Below are positions 17,349-25,961 of a stretch of DNA of 64,000 nucleotides, piece by piece. Below the pieces are notes generated by a model, which worked only from the letters and a program-made list of their open reading frames with translations, was not told where the DNA came from and ran no database searches. Made by a program: the position numbers and the translations under genes. The stretch comes from Prevotella sp. khp7 (lineage in GTDB: Bacteria; Bacteroidota; Bacteroidia; Bacteroidales; Bacteroidaceae), in the NCBI RefSeq assembly GCF_900109055.1, contig NZ_FOIV01000002.1, positions 620,001 to 684,000 on the forward strand. Reading direction: 5' to 3'. Position 1 is the first letter of the stretch; the number at the start of each line of letters is the position of its first letter.

Positions 17349-18200
17349 ATGAAGAAGAATGTTTTTTTTATAGCTCTGGCTATGGGGCTGATGACTAGCT
17401 GTGCCAGCAAGAAGGATCTGGTGAACTGCCAGACGGAGAACAAGTCACTCACCGAGAAGTTGCAAGATGCAAGGGAAGATTTGGCTGCAAAGAATGCGCG
17501 TATCACGGCTTTGGAAGAGCAGCAACGTGGCATGCAGCAAGCCCTTCAGAATGCAGAGGCTAAGTATACGGCTCTACAGCAGTCGCTTGACAAGAGCCTG
17601 ACAAACGCTTCACAGAACAATATCTCTATTGAGAAGTTGGTAGATCAGATCAATGAGTCGAACCGGTATATCCGTCACTTGGTAGAAGTGAAGTCGAAGA
17701 GCGATTCACTGAACATGGTACTTACGAACAATTTGACCCGTTCGCTCTCGAATGAGGAATTGAAGGAGGTTGATGTACAGGTGTTGAAGGGTGTGGTATA
17801 TATATCATTGGCTGATAATATGTTGTATAAAAGTGGCTCTTATGAGATTAACAGCCGTGCTGCTCAAACATTGTCTAAGATTGCTAAGATTATCAAAGAT
17901 TATAAGGATTATGATGTGCTCGTTGAAGGTAATACAGACAATGTTCCTATCAAGAAAACAAATATTCGTAACAATTGGGATCTTTCCACGCTTCGTGCTT
18001 CGTCGGTGGTACAGGCTTTGCAGAACGACTATGGTGTAGATCCGAAACGACTGACAGCAGGCGGGCGTGGTGAATACAACCCTATTGCCAGCAATGATAC
18101 GGAACTGGGTAAGCAGCGTAACCGTCGTACGCAAATCATCATCACACCAAAACTTGATGAGTTTATGGATTTGATTGGGCAAGCTCCAGAAGAAAAGTAA
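17349..18200 (+). CDS. OmpA-family peptidoglycan-binding lipoprotein with coiled-coil
   Basis: Start ATG 17349 (MKKNVFFIALAMG) puts the lipobox MTSC at the expected place; the ATG at 17337 only adds four residues. Residues 20-110 are strongly heptad-like and rich in Gln, Lys, Glu and Ala, so a coiled-coil stalk is likely. The C-terminal OmpA domain (about 140-270) has YEINSRAAQTLSKIA, the VEGNTDNVP loop and LSTLRASSVVQAL followed by NRRTQI, which bind the diaminopimelate of peptidoglycan. It probably tethers the outer membrane to the wall. It ends 2 bases from the convergent RluA-type gene, without a visible terminator. Confidence 0.9.
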   Translation: MKKNVFFIALAMGLMTSCASKKDLVNCQTENKSLTEKLQDAREDLAAKNARITALEEQQRGMQQALQNAEAKYTALQQSLDKSLTNASQNNISIEKLVDQINESNRYIRHLVEVKSKSDSLNMVLTNNLTRSLSNEELKEVDVQVLKGVVYISLADNMLYKSGSYEINSRAAQTLSKIAKIIKDYKDYDVLVEGNTDNVPIKKTNIRNNWDLSTLRASSVVQALQNDYGVDPKRLTAGGRGEYNPIASNDTELGKQRNRRTQIIITPKLDEFMDLIGQAPEEK

Positions 18201-18202
18201 TC

Positions 18203-19519
18203 TTATACAAAAGGATTCGGTAATTCGAAATACATTCGCTCACCTGATATCGGGTGGGCGAATCTTATTTGGTCACAGTGTAAGCATAAGCGTTCTGCTT
18301 TTCTGCCATAAAGTTCGTCACCAACGATGGGGCAATCAAGTCCGTCGGGATGTGCACAATGAACACGGAGTTGATGAGTGCGGCCTGTATGAGGGTAAAG
18401 AGCAATGAGTGTGGTAAGCGGTTCGTTGGAAGTGGATAGAACTTCATACTCGGTAACGGCCGACTTGCCGTGCCGATAGTCGACTATCTGACGAGGGCGG
18501 TTTAATGGATCACTAAGTAGCGGCAGTTCGATTCTTCCCAGAGGAGGGGTGACAAGACCTTCAAGTAAGGCGATATATCGTTTCTCAACCATATGTTTGA
18601 CAAACTGCTCCTGTAGAGGAACGTATGTCGCTTTAGATTTTGCAATAATCATGAGGCCTGACGTACCCATATCAAGACGATGGACAACCATGGAGCCAGG
18701 CCATCGTTCTTGGGCGATTGTAGCTACAGAATAATCGTAGGCCTTCCCTGGGACACTGAGGAGCCCTGAAGGCTTGTTGATAACAGCCAGTGCATCGTCT
18801 TCATATATTACCTCGAAGTTTAAGTGGGGATGAATCATTTCCTCAGGATTGGGCTCTACGTCTAACCCTTGAAGCATCCAAGTGAGAATGGGCTTGCATT
18901 TGCCTCGACAGGCTGGGTAGAAGAGACCATGATGGCGAACCTCGCTTTTCGGAGAAGGTCCCCACCAAAATTCGGCCATGCAGATTGGCTTAAGATGCTT
19001 GCTGTATGCATACTGAAGAAGTTTAGGAGCACAACAATCGCCAGTGCCTCCTGGTGGTAGTGGGAATTTCTTGCGGATACGTGGAGAACTATGGTAGTCT
19101 TGCCATATATCAACAAGATCGCGTTGCTCGCCGTTGGCATTAAGAAACTGATATTGATGGAAGAGCCATAGTTGGAGATCCTGCGACATTTGTTTGTGCT
19201 GTTCTGATTGCATGATTTCGCGCTCACGAGCTTTAAAATAACCATCAGGTTTTTGAGCATCAAAAACTGGTGGAACAAAGTAAGGCCAGTCGTTACGTCC
19301 TTCTAGTAAACCCGAATAGGCTGCAAGGAAACCGAGTTTATGTTCTGTCTCTACTACTAGTACGCCGAACATCTTCCCTTCATGGGGGTTAATATGGGCA
19401 ATCTCCTGTTTTATAAGCTCGACCGCTTCGATGCAAAGTGGATGAGGCTCATAGCAGAACGGGTAGGTGAACTGCTTGGGCTTGGGGATGTCAGAGATTA
19501 AAGTGTGAACAAATGGCAT
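18203..19519 (-). CDS. RluA-family pseudouridine synthase with a Bacteroidetes-type N-terminal extension
   Basis: The C-terminal half (about 230-438) is a pseudouridine synthase: INKPSGLLSVPG, the catalytic Asp in HRLDMGTSG, and PHTGRTHQLRVH. Such enzymes isomerise uridine in rRNA or tRNA. The first 225 residues are not part of the catalytic fold; they contain GTGDCCAPKLL and YPACRGKCKPIL, whose Cys could bind a metal. Similar long forms are common in Bacteroidetes, and the target site is not known. The gene begins 10 bases after the pyridoxamine kinase stop, so the two form an operon. Confidence 0.9.
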   Translation of the reverse strand: MPFVHTLISDIPKPKQFTYPFCYEPHPLCIEAVELIKQEIAHINPHEGKMFGVLVVETEHKLGFLAAYSGLLEGRNDWPYFVPPVFDAQKPDGYFKAREREIMQSEQHKQMSQDLQLWLFHQYQFLNANGEQRDLVDIWQDYHSSPRIRKKFPLPPGGTGDCCAPKLLQYAYSKHLKPICMAEFWWGPSPKSEVRHHGLFYPACRGKCKPILTWMLQGLDVEPNPEEMIHPHLNFEVIYEDDALAVINKPSGLLSVPGKAYDYSVATIAQERWPGSMVVHRLDMGTSGLMIIAKSKATYVPLQEQFVKHMVEKRYIALLEGLVTPPLGRIELPLLSDPLNRPRQIVDYRHGKSAVTEYEVLSTSNEPLTTLIALYPHTGRTHQLRVHCAHPDGLDCPIVGDELYGRKAERLCLHCDQIRFAHPISGERMYFELPNPFV

Positions 19520-19529
19520 CTAACCGGAA

Positions 19530-20342
19530 TTATAGGAGGTCGAGGCATTTTTCAACAGGAATGCCACGGTTCTTGTCGTCAGTATTGCGATAACGATCAA
19601 TCATACGGAAGACAGTGTCCATAGCGGTGCGAGTAGATGTCTTCAGTGATTCTCCATTGAGAAGATGGCCAATGAGAACCGCTGAGAAAATATCACCAGT
19701 ACCGTGGAAAAGGCCAGGAATTTCATGATAATTCAAGTGGAAATAGTGGTCGTCAAAATGATTATAGCCAGCTACTGCATTCTGTCCATCAATCTTGCAA
19801 CTTGTGATGAGAGCCGACTTACAGCCAATGTCACGCAATTTGTCGAGCAGGTCGGCTACTTGCTCCCATGAAACACCCTCCATGTGAATGGGGGTATCGG
19901 TGAGGTAACAGGCTTCAGTATAATTTGGGAATGTGAGATGGGCTACAGAAACCATCTCACGCATAAGTTCAACCTGTTTCTGGGTGACGCCATTATAAAG
20001 GCGTCCGCCATCACCAAGGATGGGGTCAACAAAGACCCATGTACCCGATTCGCCTTGCTCTTTACAGTAGCTGGCCACGAGTTTGGCTTGCTCATCACTG
20101 AACATAAGACCTGTGCAGATGGCATCAAAACTAAAGCCTAACTTCTTCCATACAGGTAGAGTGCCGCGGATGTATTCTGTAGTGTCCTGAATATTGAACT
20201 TGCCATAGTCGAGAGTGTTTGATACGAGCGCTGTAGGAAGACTATAGGTGGGAATGCCTAGATATGACAAGATGGGTAGCATGGCTCCCATGCCAACCTT
20301 TCCGTAGCCTACTACATCGTTTATCAACAATATCTGTTTCAT
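19530..20342 (-). CDS. Pyridoxamine/pyridoxal kinase family protein (PfkB/ribokinase superfamily)
   Basis: Start ATG 20342 (MKQILLINDVVGYGKVG) is chosen because a -7 box lies just upstream at 20351-20358; the product is 270 residues. Features of pyridoxal-type kinases are visible: the N-terminal NDVVGYGKVGMGAMLP, FVDPILGDGGRLY, LTFPNYTEACYLT, and the catalytic anion-hole segment HGTGDIFSAVLIG with its Asp. It would phosphorylate vitamers for B6 salvage, complementing the de novo route of pdxS and pdxT in this window. Unlike the ThiD-like regulator domain it keeps the full active site. Close relatives with other substrates cannot be excluded. Confidence 0.85.
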   Translation of the reverse strand: MKQILLINDVVGYGKVGMGAMLPILSYLGIPTYSLPTALVSNTLDYGKFNIQDTTEYIRGTLPVWKKLGFSFDAICTGLMFSDEQAKLVASYCKEQGESGTWVFVDPILGDGGRLYNGVTQKQVELMREMVSVAHLTFPNYTEACYLTDTPIHMEGVSWEQVADLLDKLRDIGCKSALITSCKIDGQNAVAGYNHFDDHYFHLNYHEIPGLFHGTGDIFSAVLIGHLLNGESLKTSTRTAMDTVFRMIDRYRNTDDKNRGIPVEKCLDLL

Positions 20343-20350
20343 TTCGGCTG

Positions 20351-20358
20351 CAAAGGTA
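20351..20358 (-). promoter_or_regulatory. -7 box of the pyridoxamine kinase, nearly leaderless
   Basis: The minus strand reads TACCTTTG; only 8 bases lie between it and ATG 20342, so the transcript should start almost at the start codon. No -33 TTG was seen. Confidence 0.5.
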
Positions 20359-20401
20359 CGCATTTTTTTTATAAGGTGATATGAGTTTCCCGGATTTTTT
20401 G

Positions 20402-20409
20402 TACCTTTG
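20402..20409 (+). promoter_or_regulatory. -7 box of the SF1 helicase, nearly leaderless
   Basis: TACCTTTG ends 10 bases before ATG 20420. It lies 43 bases from the divergent kinase box, so the two promoters are back to back and could interfere or be co-regulated. Confidence 0.5.
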
Positions 20410-20419
20410 TGGGCGATTT

Positions 20420-22312
20420 ATGGGAAATCTACAGTATTCACCTATACAGGCTCTTCAGCAACAACGCCTGCTGCTACAATTAGAGTATCAGACTGAGAAA
20501 GATGCTTTCCGCAAACAGACAGAAGAAATGGGACTGCAGCGGAAAGTGAAACGAGGTGATGCTTGGTATCCGCTGAAAATGGGTAAGAGTTACTATAATT
20601 CTTTGAACCAGTTGTCCGTGGAAGTGTATCGTCTAGAAGACGAGGAGATTGAACATAATTTTGAGTTTGGGAAACCTGTGGCCTTTTTTCATGTGGATGA
20701 TAAGGAGGTGATTCATTATTTCAATTTTACGGCAACTGTCAGTTATGTTGATGGCGATAGAATGGTGGTGGTCGTACCAGATAATGGAAAACTTATTGAT
20801 GTGCAAGGCGCAGAGCGTGTGGGAATCCAGCTTTTCTTTGACGAGACAAGCTATAAAACGATGTTCGATGCTTTGGATCGTGTGATTAAAGCAAAAGGAC
20901 GTTTAGGTTATTTGCGTGATTTATTTTATTCGCAGCTAAAAACAGAGACATTCTCATTTGCGCCACTTCATTTCCCATATTTGAATCGCACTCAAGAGGA
21001 TGCCGTCAATAAGGTGTTAAGAGCCAAAGATGTGGCGATAGTGCATGGACCTCCAGGCACAGGTAAAACAACGACACTTGTTGAAGCTATCTATGAGACA
21101 TTGCGACGGGAAAATCAAGTGATGGTTTGCGCACAAAGTAATATGGCTGTGGATTGGATTTCGGAAAAACTTGTTGACAGGGGGGTCAATGTGTTGAGAA
21201 TAGGGAATCCATCACGTGTAAACGACAAGATGCTCTCATTTACCTATGAACGCCGTTTTGAAGCACATCCAGATTATGAACTATTGTGGGCGATTCGCAA
21301 AGCCATTCGTGAGATGAGGGCTCATCGGAAACGCGGAGACGAAAAGTATCATCAGAAGATGGAACGTCTGAAAGAACGTGCCACAGAACTGGAAATACGC
21401 ATCAATGCACAACTTTTCGGAGAAGCGCGCGTCATAGCCTGTACGCTTGTCGGTTCTGCAAACCGTCTGTTGGAAGGTCAGAAATTCGGCACGTTATTTA
21501 TCGACGAGGCTGCACAGGCCTTGGAGGCAGCTTGCTGGATTCCTATCTGCAAGGTGTCAAGGGTGGTTTTTGCAGGTGACCACTGTCAGTTGCCTCCAAC
21601 GGTCAAAAGTCTGGCAGCCTTGAAGGCAGGTCTTGGTAAAACTCTCATGGAGCGAATCGCAGAGAATAAGCCTGAGGTGTTATCACTACTAAAGATACAG
21701 TACCGAATGAATGAAGAGATTATGCGCTTTTCTAGCGATTGGTTCTATGGTAATCAGGTAGAGAGCGCGCCAGAGGTGAAGTATCGCAGTATACTTGATC
21801 TTGATATTCCGATTACATGGATTGATACATCTCAATTTGGGATACCTGAGGAAAGTGGCGTGTCGTTTAAGGAACAGTTCGTAGGTGAGAACTATGGCCG
21901 TATCAATAAGGCTGAAGCAGAACTCACTCTACTTGCACTTGAGAACTATCTCCGAAAGATAGGTAAAGGGCGTATTCTGGAAGAACGGTTGGATGTTGGA
22001 ATCATCTCTCCTTATCGTGCTCAGGTGCAATACCTGCGGAGGTTGCTGAAGAAGAAAGAATGGGTGAGACCTTATCGCCAGTTGGTTAGTGTGAATACTG
22101 TTGATGGCTTCCAAGGTCAAGAACGTGATATAGTACTAATATCGCTGGTACGTGCTAATGATGAGGGACAGATTGGTTTTTTACGTGACCTTCGTCGTAT
22201 GAACGTTGCCATGACTCGTGCCCGCATGAAACTCATCATTCTTGGCGATGCCTCGACGATGACTCGTCACCCCTTTTATAAGAAGCTTTACGAATACATT
22301 GAAGCACTTTGA
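20420..22312 (+). CDS. Superfamily 1 DNA/RNA helicase, IGHMBP2/SMUBP2-like (Upf1 group)
   Basis: Start ATG 20420 (MGNLQYSPIQAL) follows the promoter; the in-frame ATG at 20381 is upstream of the -7 box. The 630-residue protein has an N-terminal beta-barrel-like region, Walker A GPPGTGKTTT (residues 210-219), motif II as FIDEAAQALE, GDHCQLPPTV (motif III), YRMNEEI (motif IV), VNTVDGFQGQERDIVLISL (motif V) and NVAMTRAR (motif VI). All helicase motifs are intact. Bacteroidetes members have no assigned role; the Upf1 group unwinds DNA or RNA 5' to 3'. Confidence 0.92.
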   Translation: MGNLQYSPIQALQQQRLLLQLEYQTEKDAFRKQTEEMGLQRKVKRGDAWYPLKMGKSYYNSLNQLSVEVYRLEDEEIEHNFEFGKPVAFFHVDDKEVIHYFNFTATVSYVDGDRMVVVVPDNGKLIDVQGAERVGIQLFFDETSYKTMFDALDRVIKAKGRLGYLRDLFYSQLKTETFSFAPLHFPYLNRTQEDAVNKVLRAKDVAIVHGPPGTGKTTTLVEAIYETLRRENQVMVCAQSNMAVDWISEKLVDRGVNVLRIGNPSRVNDKMLSFTYERRFEAHPDYELLWAIRKAIREMRAHRKRGDEKYHQKMERLKERATELEIRINAQLFGEARVIACTLVGSANRLLEGQKFGTLFIDEAAQALEAACWIPICKVSRVVFAGDHCQLPPTVKSLAALKAGLGKTLMERIAENKPEVLSLLKIQYRMNEEIMRFSSDWFYGNQVESAPEVKYRSILDLDIPITWIDTSQFGIPEESGVSFKEQFVGENYGRINKAEAELTLLALENYLRKIGKGRILEERLDVGIISPYRAQVQYLRRLLKKKEWVRPYRQLVSVNTVDGFQGQERDIVLISLVRANDEGQIGFLRDLRRMNVAMTRARMKLIILGDASTMTRHPFYKKLYEYIEAL

Positions 22313-22334
22313 GTATAAAAACTTTTGGAAAACA

Positions 22335-22366
22335 TTGTCTTTTTTGCGGAAATAGTTGTACCTTTG
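22335..22366 (+). promoter_or_regulatory. Promoter of the sensor-kinase-like operon
   Basis: TTG (22335-22337) and TACCTTTG (22359-22366) are 21 bases apart. The predicted start is near 22373, about 12 bases before ATG 22385. Confidence 0.65.
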
Positions 22367-22384
22367 CAGTGCTAAAACTGTAAA

Positions 22385-24232
22385 ATGGAGATGTCGGGAA
22401 AAATAAGACATATTCTGATGATGGCTATTTGCGGCTTACTGTTATCTCTTCCTGCGTATGCCCAGTCGGACATAAAAGGTAAGGTTGCAGAATTGCAGAC
22501 AGAGATGTACCGTCTCTTTTATCAAGATGATTCCGTGGCTTTCAGAAAGGTAATTTCAGACCTGATGGAAGCAACGAAGAAGGCAGATGACGATGTTGTG
22601 TTCTATCGTGCTTGGGGTAATCTGTCAATTTATGAGTCGACTCATCAGCGTCGTACGCACGCTCTTGAGATAGCACGCAAGATGGAATCCTATGCTCAAG
22701 AGCATAATAGCATATTTGGCCAGTATACTGCTATCCACGTAACAGGAACGGTATATCAGCAAATGCGTGATTATGATAATGCGGAGAAGAGGTTTATGGA
22801 TGCCATAGAATTTCTACACCAAAATGCTCCAGGGCAGAGTGCCGCTGCTGATTATATTGAGTTGGTACTTCTTTCCGTAAATGGTCGTCGCGATGTGAGG
22901 CAGGGCATGATATATGCGGAGAAGGTGCTGATGGAACCTAATGTGAGCAATCAACACAAGATGCGTGTGCTCACGCTGCTTTGTGAGTTGGAGGGTGACA
23001 AAGTCCATCCGGATGTAAATACCTTCAATCGGTATTATACGGAGCGCTTGAAGGCGCGTAAGGGTACGCCAGCTGATGATTCTGAGGTTCATGTCAATCT
23101 TCTATATTATTATGTAAACGGTAACTATAAACGTGCGCTCGCACTATCTGATAGTCTTCCGGAACGTGACCAGATAGATTATGCCAAGGCTCGTATTTTT
23201 CATGCTATGGGTGAAAATGAGAAGGCCTATGAACAAATGATAGAGTACAAGTACGATCGTGACTCCATCTATAAGGCTGAGCGTTCTGGGCTTCTTTCGG
23301 AATATATTATGCAGTTAAATAATGAACGTTTGGAGTTAAAGAACAAGGAACTTGAAGAGCAGAATTCAAAGCTCATTACTGTCATTATATATCTTTTCAT
23401 TGCTCTGTTTGTGGCTCTGCTTGTTTGGATTATATGGCGAAGGGTGAAACTGACACGTAGGCTCCGTTATGAGAACGCTCTGCTTGGTAAGGCTAACCAA
23501 GAGGAACGTAAGGCGCGTGTGCTAGAGCATGAAGAACGACAAAAGGCAGAGAAAGAACTTGATCTGAAACGTGAGTTCTTTAATAAACTAGCTCGTCAGT
23601 TGCGCACGCCGCTTAATCCTATTGCTGGTTTTTCGAATATTCTGGCTTCAGACGATGTGCAACTTTCTCCAGAGGAGCGTGAAATGATGAATGAACATAT
23701 CCAGGATGGTGCAAAGCGCTTGATTGATATTATTGATGACATGTTTGAGTTGTCGTATTATGAGAGTAAATCGGGACTTGATAAAACAGAAGAGTTTAGC
23801 CCGAACTTACTTTGTCAGAATGCCGTTGAAACAATGCGTGAGCATAATAGGAAACCTGGGGTGGAAGTGCTCCTCCGGACGTCGGTGAATGACGATGTCA
23901 TGGTAAAGAGCGATATGCAAGTTGTGAGAAAGGTGATGAATCACTTGCTTGACAATGCCATCAAGTATACAGATGAGGGCGAGGTGCTGTTGAACTGTAT
24001 GGAGAAGGATGGATTTATCCGGTTTGAAGTGTCTGATACTGGTCGGGGCATTGAGCCCGAGTGGCGAAAACATATTTTTGAACCAATGGTTATTACGAGT
24101 GGTAGTGCTAAGACTTCTGGTATGGATCTTGCTATCTGCAATGCAATAGCAAGATTGCTTGATGGAAAAATCTGGCTGGATGAAACTTATGAAAATGGTA
24201 GTCGTTTTATCTTTGAAATACCGAAAGAATGA
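22385..24232 (+). CDS. TPR sensor histidine-kinase-like protein lacking the phosphoacceptor histidine
   Basis: The 615-residue protein has a signal peptide (to about 27), a periplasmic helical region with TPR character, one membrane span near 335-356, a coiled-coil, then HisKA-like and HATPase domains. In the H-box the usual SHELRTPL reads ARQLRTPL, with Arg404 where the phosphorylated His should be; the codon is CGT at 23594-23596. The N-box (NHLLDNAIKYT) and G1 box (DTGRGI) are intact, but the G2 box reads TSGMDLAI instead of GTGLGL. It therefore cannot autophosphorylate in the normal way and may be a pseudokinase. No response regulator is adjacent. It overlaps the next gene by 4 bases. Confidence 0.88.
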   Translation: MEMSGKIRHILMMAICGLLLSLPAYAQSDIKGKVAELQTEMYRLFYQDDSVAFRKVISDLMEATKKADDDVVFYRAWGNLSIYESTHQRRTHALEIARKMESYAQEHNSIFGQYTAIHVTGTVYQQMRDYDNAEKRFMDAIEFLHQNAPGQSAAADYIELVLLSVNGRRDVRQGMIYAEKVLMEPNVSNQHKMRVLTLLCELEGDKVHPDVNTFNRYYTERLKARKGTPADDSEVHVNLLYYYVNGNYKRALALSDSLPERDQIDYAKARIFHAMGENEKAYEQMIEYKYDRDSIYKAERSGLLSEYIMQLNNERLELKNKELEEQNSKLITVIIYLFIALFVALLVWIIWRRVKLTRRLRYENALLGKANQEERKARVLEHEERQKAEKELDLKREFFNKLARQLRTPLNPIAGFSNILASDDVQLSPEEREMMNEHIQDGAKRLIDIIDDMFELSYYESKSGLDKTEEFSPNLLCQNAVETMREHNRKPGVEVLLRTSVNDDVMVKSDMQVVRKVMNHLLDNAIKYTDEGEVLLNCMEKDGFIRFEVSDTGRGIEPEWRKHIFEPMVITSGSAKTSGMDLAICNAIARLLDGKIWLDETYENGSRFIFEIPKE

Positions 24233-25365
24233 TTAAGATTAGAAAGGTAAACACCAAAAAGGAGCTGAAGCAGTTTATACAGTTTTATTATGACCTGTAT
24301 CGGAGTAACAATTGTGCCGTGCCTTATTTATATAGTGATGAAATGGCCACGCTCCGTCGTGATAAAAATCCATCGTTTGAGTGTTGCGAGGCTGAGTATT
24401 TCCTCGCATATAAGGATGGAAGGGTTGTAGGTCGCGTGGCAGCCATTATTAACCATCGTGCCAATGAACGGTGGAATTGTAAACAGGTTCGTTTTGGCTG
24501 GTTCGACTTTGTTGATGATCTGGAAGTGTCGACAGCGCTTATAAAAGTTGTTGAAGACTGGGGTAAGACGAAAGGTATGACTGAGATAGTCGGCCCTCTG
24601 GGCTTTATTGATACTGATCGTGAGGGAATGCTTGTTGACGGTTTTGATGAACTTTCAACCATGTATATCAATTACAATTATCCCTACTATCCAAAACACA
24701 TGGAGCAGATGGGAGGATTCGGAAAAGACAACGACTATTTGGAATACAAAGTGAAAATCCCCGAGGTCGTACCTGAGAAGTTTTCCAAGATTACTGAGAT
24801 GGTTCGAAGACGATACGGGTTGACAGTGCATAAATTTACTCGCAAAGAATTGGTATGTGAAGGCTGGGGACATGAAGTGTTCCGCTTGCTGAATGCTACC
24901 TATAAGGATCTTTATGGCTTTTCACAATTGTCAGATTCACAAGTTGATAAACTAGTAAACGATTACATTAAAATTGCTGATCTGAATCTCATTACGGCTA
25001 TCATGGATGGTAATAAAATGGTAGGCTTTGGTGTTACGTTTTCTTCGTTTTCAAAAGCCTTGCAGAAAACGCGTGACGGACATTTCCTGCCTTTTGGCTG
25101 GTGGCACCTGCTGAAAATATTGAAGTGGCATAAGACAAATGTTGTCGATTTGTTACTTATAGGTGTCTTACCTGAGTACCGTGCTAAGGGTGCTAATGCA
25201 CTTATCTTTGACGATCTGATCCGTTGGTTCCAACGTTATGGTTTTGAGTGGGCGGAAACGGGGCCACAGATGGAGACTAATGAGGGTGTACTTTCTCAGT
25301 GGCAGTATCTTGAATCAGAGAACCATCGTCGTCATCGTTGCTATCGCAAAGTAATTAAAGAATAA
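24229..25365 (+). CDS. GNAT-like N-acyltransferase, function unknown
   Basis: The 378-residue cytoplasmic protein starts within the stop of the kinase-like gene (ATGA). Two regions recall the GNAT fold: residues 40-130 (FLAYKDGRVVGRVAAII then VGPLGFIDTDREGMLVDGF) and 260-365, which has LITAIMDGNKMVGFGV, the acetyl-CoA-loop-like LLLIGVLPEYRAKGANAL and ETGPQMETN. Two tandem GNAT-type folds are thus likely. Homologous proteins in Bacteroidetes are usually annotated only as N-acetyltransferases. Co-transcription with a pseudokinase and MgtC hints at an envelope or stress role, which is a guess. Confidence 0.6.
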   Translation: MIKIRKVNTKKELKQFIQFYYDLYRSNNCAVPYLYSDEMATLRRDKNPSFECCEAEYFLAYKDGRVVGRVAAIINHRANERWNCKQVRFGWFDFVDDLEVSTALIKVVEDWGKTKGMTEIVGPLGFIDTDREGMLVDGFDELSTMYINYNYPYYPKHMEQMGGFGKDNDYLEYKVKIPEVVPEKFSKITEMVRRRYGLTVHKFTRKELVCEGWGHEVFRLLNATYKDLYGFSQLSDSQVDKLVNDYIKIADLNLITAIMDGNKMVGFGVTFSSFSKALQKTRDGHFLPFGWWHLLKILKWHKTNVVDLLLIGVLPEYRAKGANALIFDDLIRWFQRYGFEWAETGPQMETNEGVLSQWQYLESENHRRHRCYRKVIKE

Positions 25366-25369
25366 TGAT

Positions 25370-25825
25370 ATGGAAATGGAGCTGGATTTTATATTGAGAA
25401 TTTTCGTGGCAGCCCTATTGGGGGGTGCGATAGGTTTGGAACGTGAATATCGTGCAAAAGAGGCGGGTTTTCGCACCCATTTTCTGGTAGCACTTGGATC
25501 GGCTCTATTTATGATTGTCTCTGCATATGGCTTTGAGGGGGCTATGCATACACCAGAACATCGTTGGGATGTAGCTCGCGTAGCTGCTCAGGTCGTATCT
25601 GGCATCGGTTTTATAGGTGCCGGTACCATTATTTTCCACAAGAGTGAAAATGTGGTTCGCGGGTTGACCACGGCAGCAGGTTTATGGGTGACAGCTGCCA
25701 TAGGTCTGGCTTGTGGCGGAGGAATGTATATCCTTTCTATGGCTTCAACCTTTCTCGTTCTTGTTGGTTTGGAAGCCTTCAATTTCTTACTGCACAAGTT
25801 TGATAATAAACGCAAACACGATTAA
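25370..25825 (+). CDS. MgtC/SapB family inner-membrane protein
   Basis: The 151-residue protein has four hydrophobic spans and the MgtC signatures GGAIGLEREYRAKEAGFRTH, VVSGIGFIGAGTI and VRGLTTAAGLWVTAAIG. The Salmonella-type soluble C-terminal ACT domain is absent, as in SapB-like members. MgtC proteins modulate magnesium-limitation responses and F-ATPase activity in other bacteria; here the role is not shown. It begins 4 bases after the acyltransferase gene and is the last gene of the operon. Confidence 0.92.
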   Translation: MEMELDFILRIFVAALLGGAIGLEREYRAKEAGFRTHFLVALGSALFMIVSAYGFEGAMHTPEHRWDVARVAAQVVSGIGFIGAGTIIFHKSENVVRGLTTAAGLWVTAAIGLACGGGMYILSMASTFLVLVGLEAFNFLLHKFDNKRKHD

Positions 25826-25854
25826 TTCTGTTAATTCTTTCTGTAAAAACTATA

Positions 25855-25889
25855 AAAAGGTGCCGCGTCATCCCGACGCAGCACCTTTT
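25855..25889. terminator. Bidirectional intrinsic terminator
   Basis: AAAAGGTGC and GCACCTTTT form a 9-base outer stem, with inner GCGTC/GACGC around ATCCC. A-tract and T-tract flank it, so it can stop both the mgtC-side and the propeller-lipoprotein-side transcripts, which converge here. Confidence 0.9.
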
Positions 25890-25961
25890 GAATACCAAAA
25901 CAATGTGTCTAATTAACTACTTGTAGTAGCTAACCTGTAAGTCTGCAGTTTTGTTGGTATG

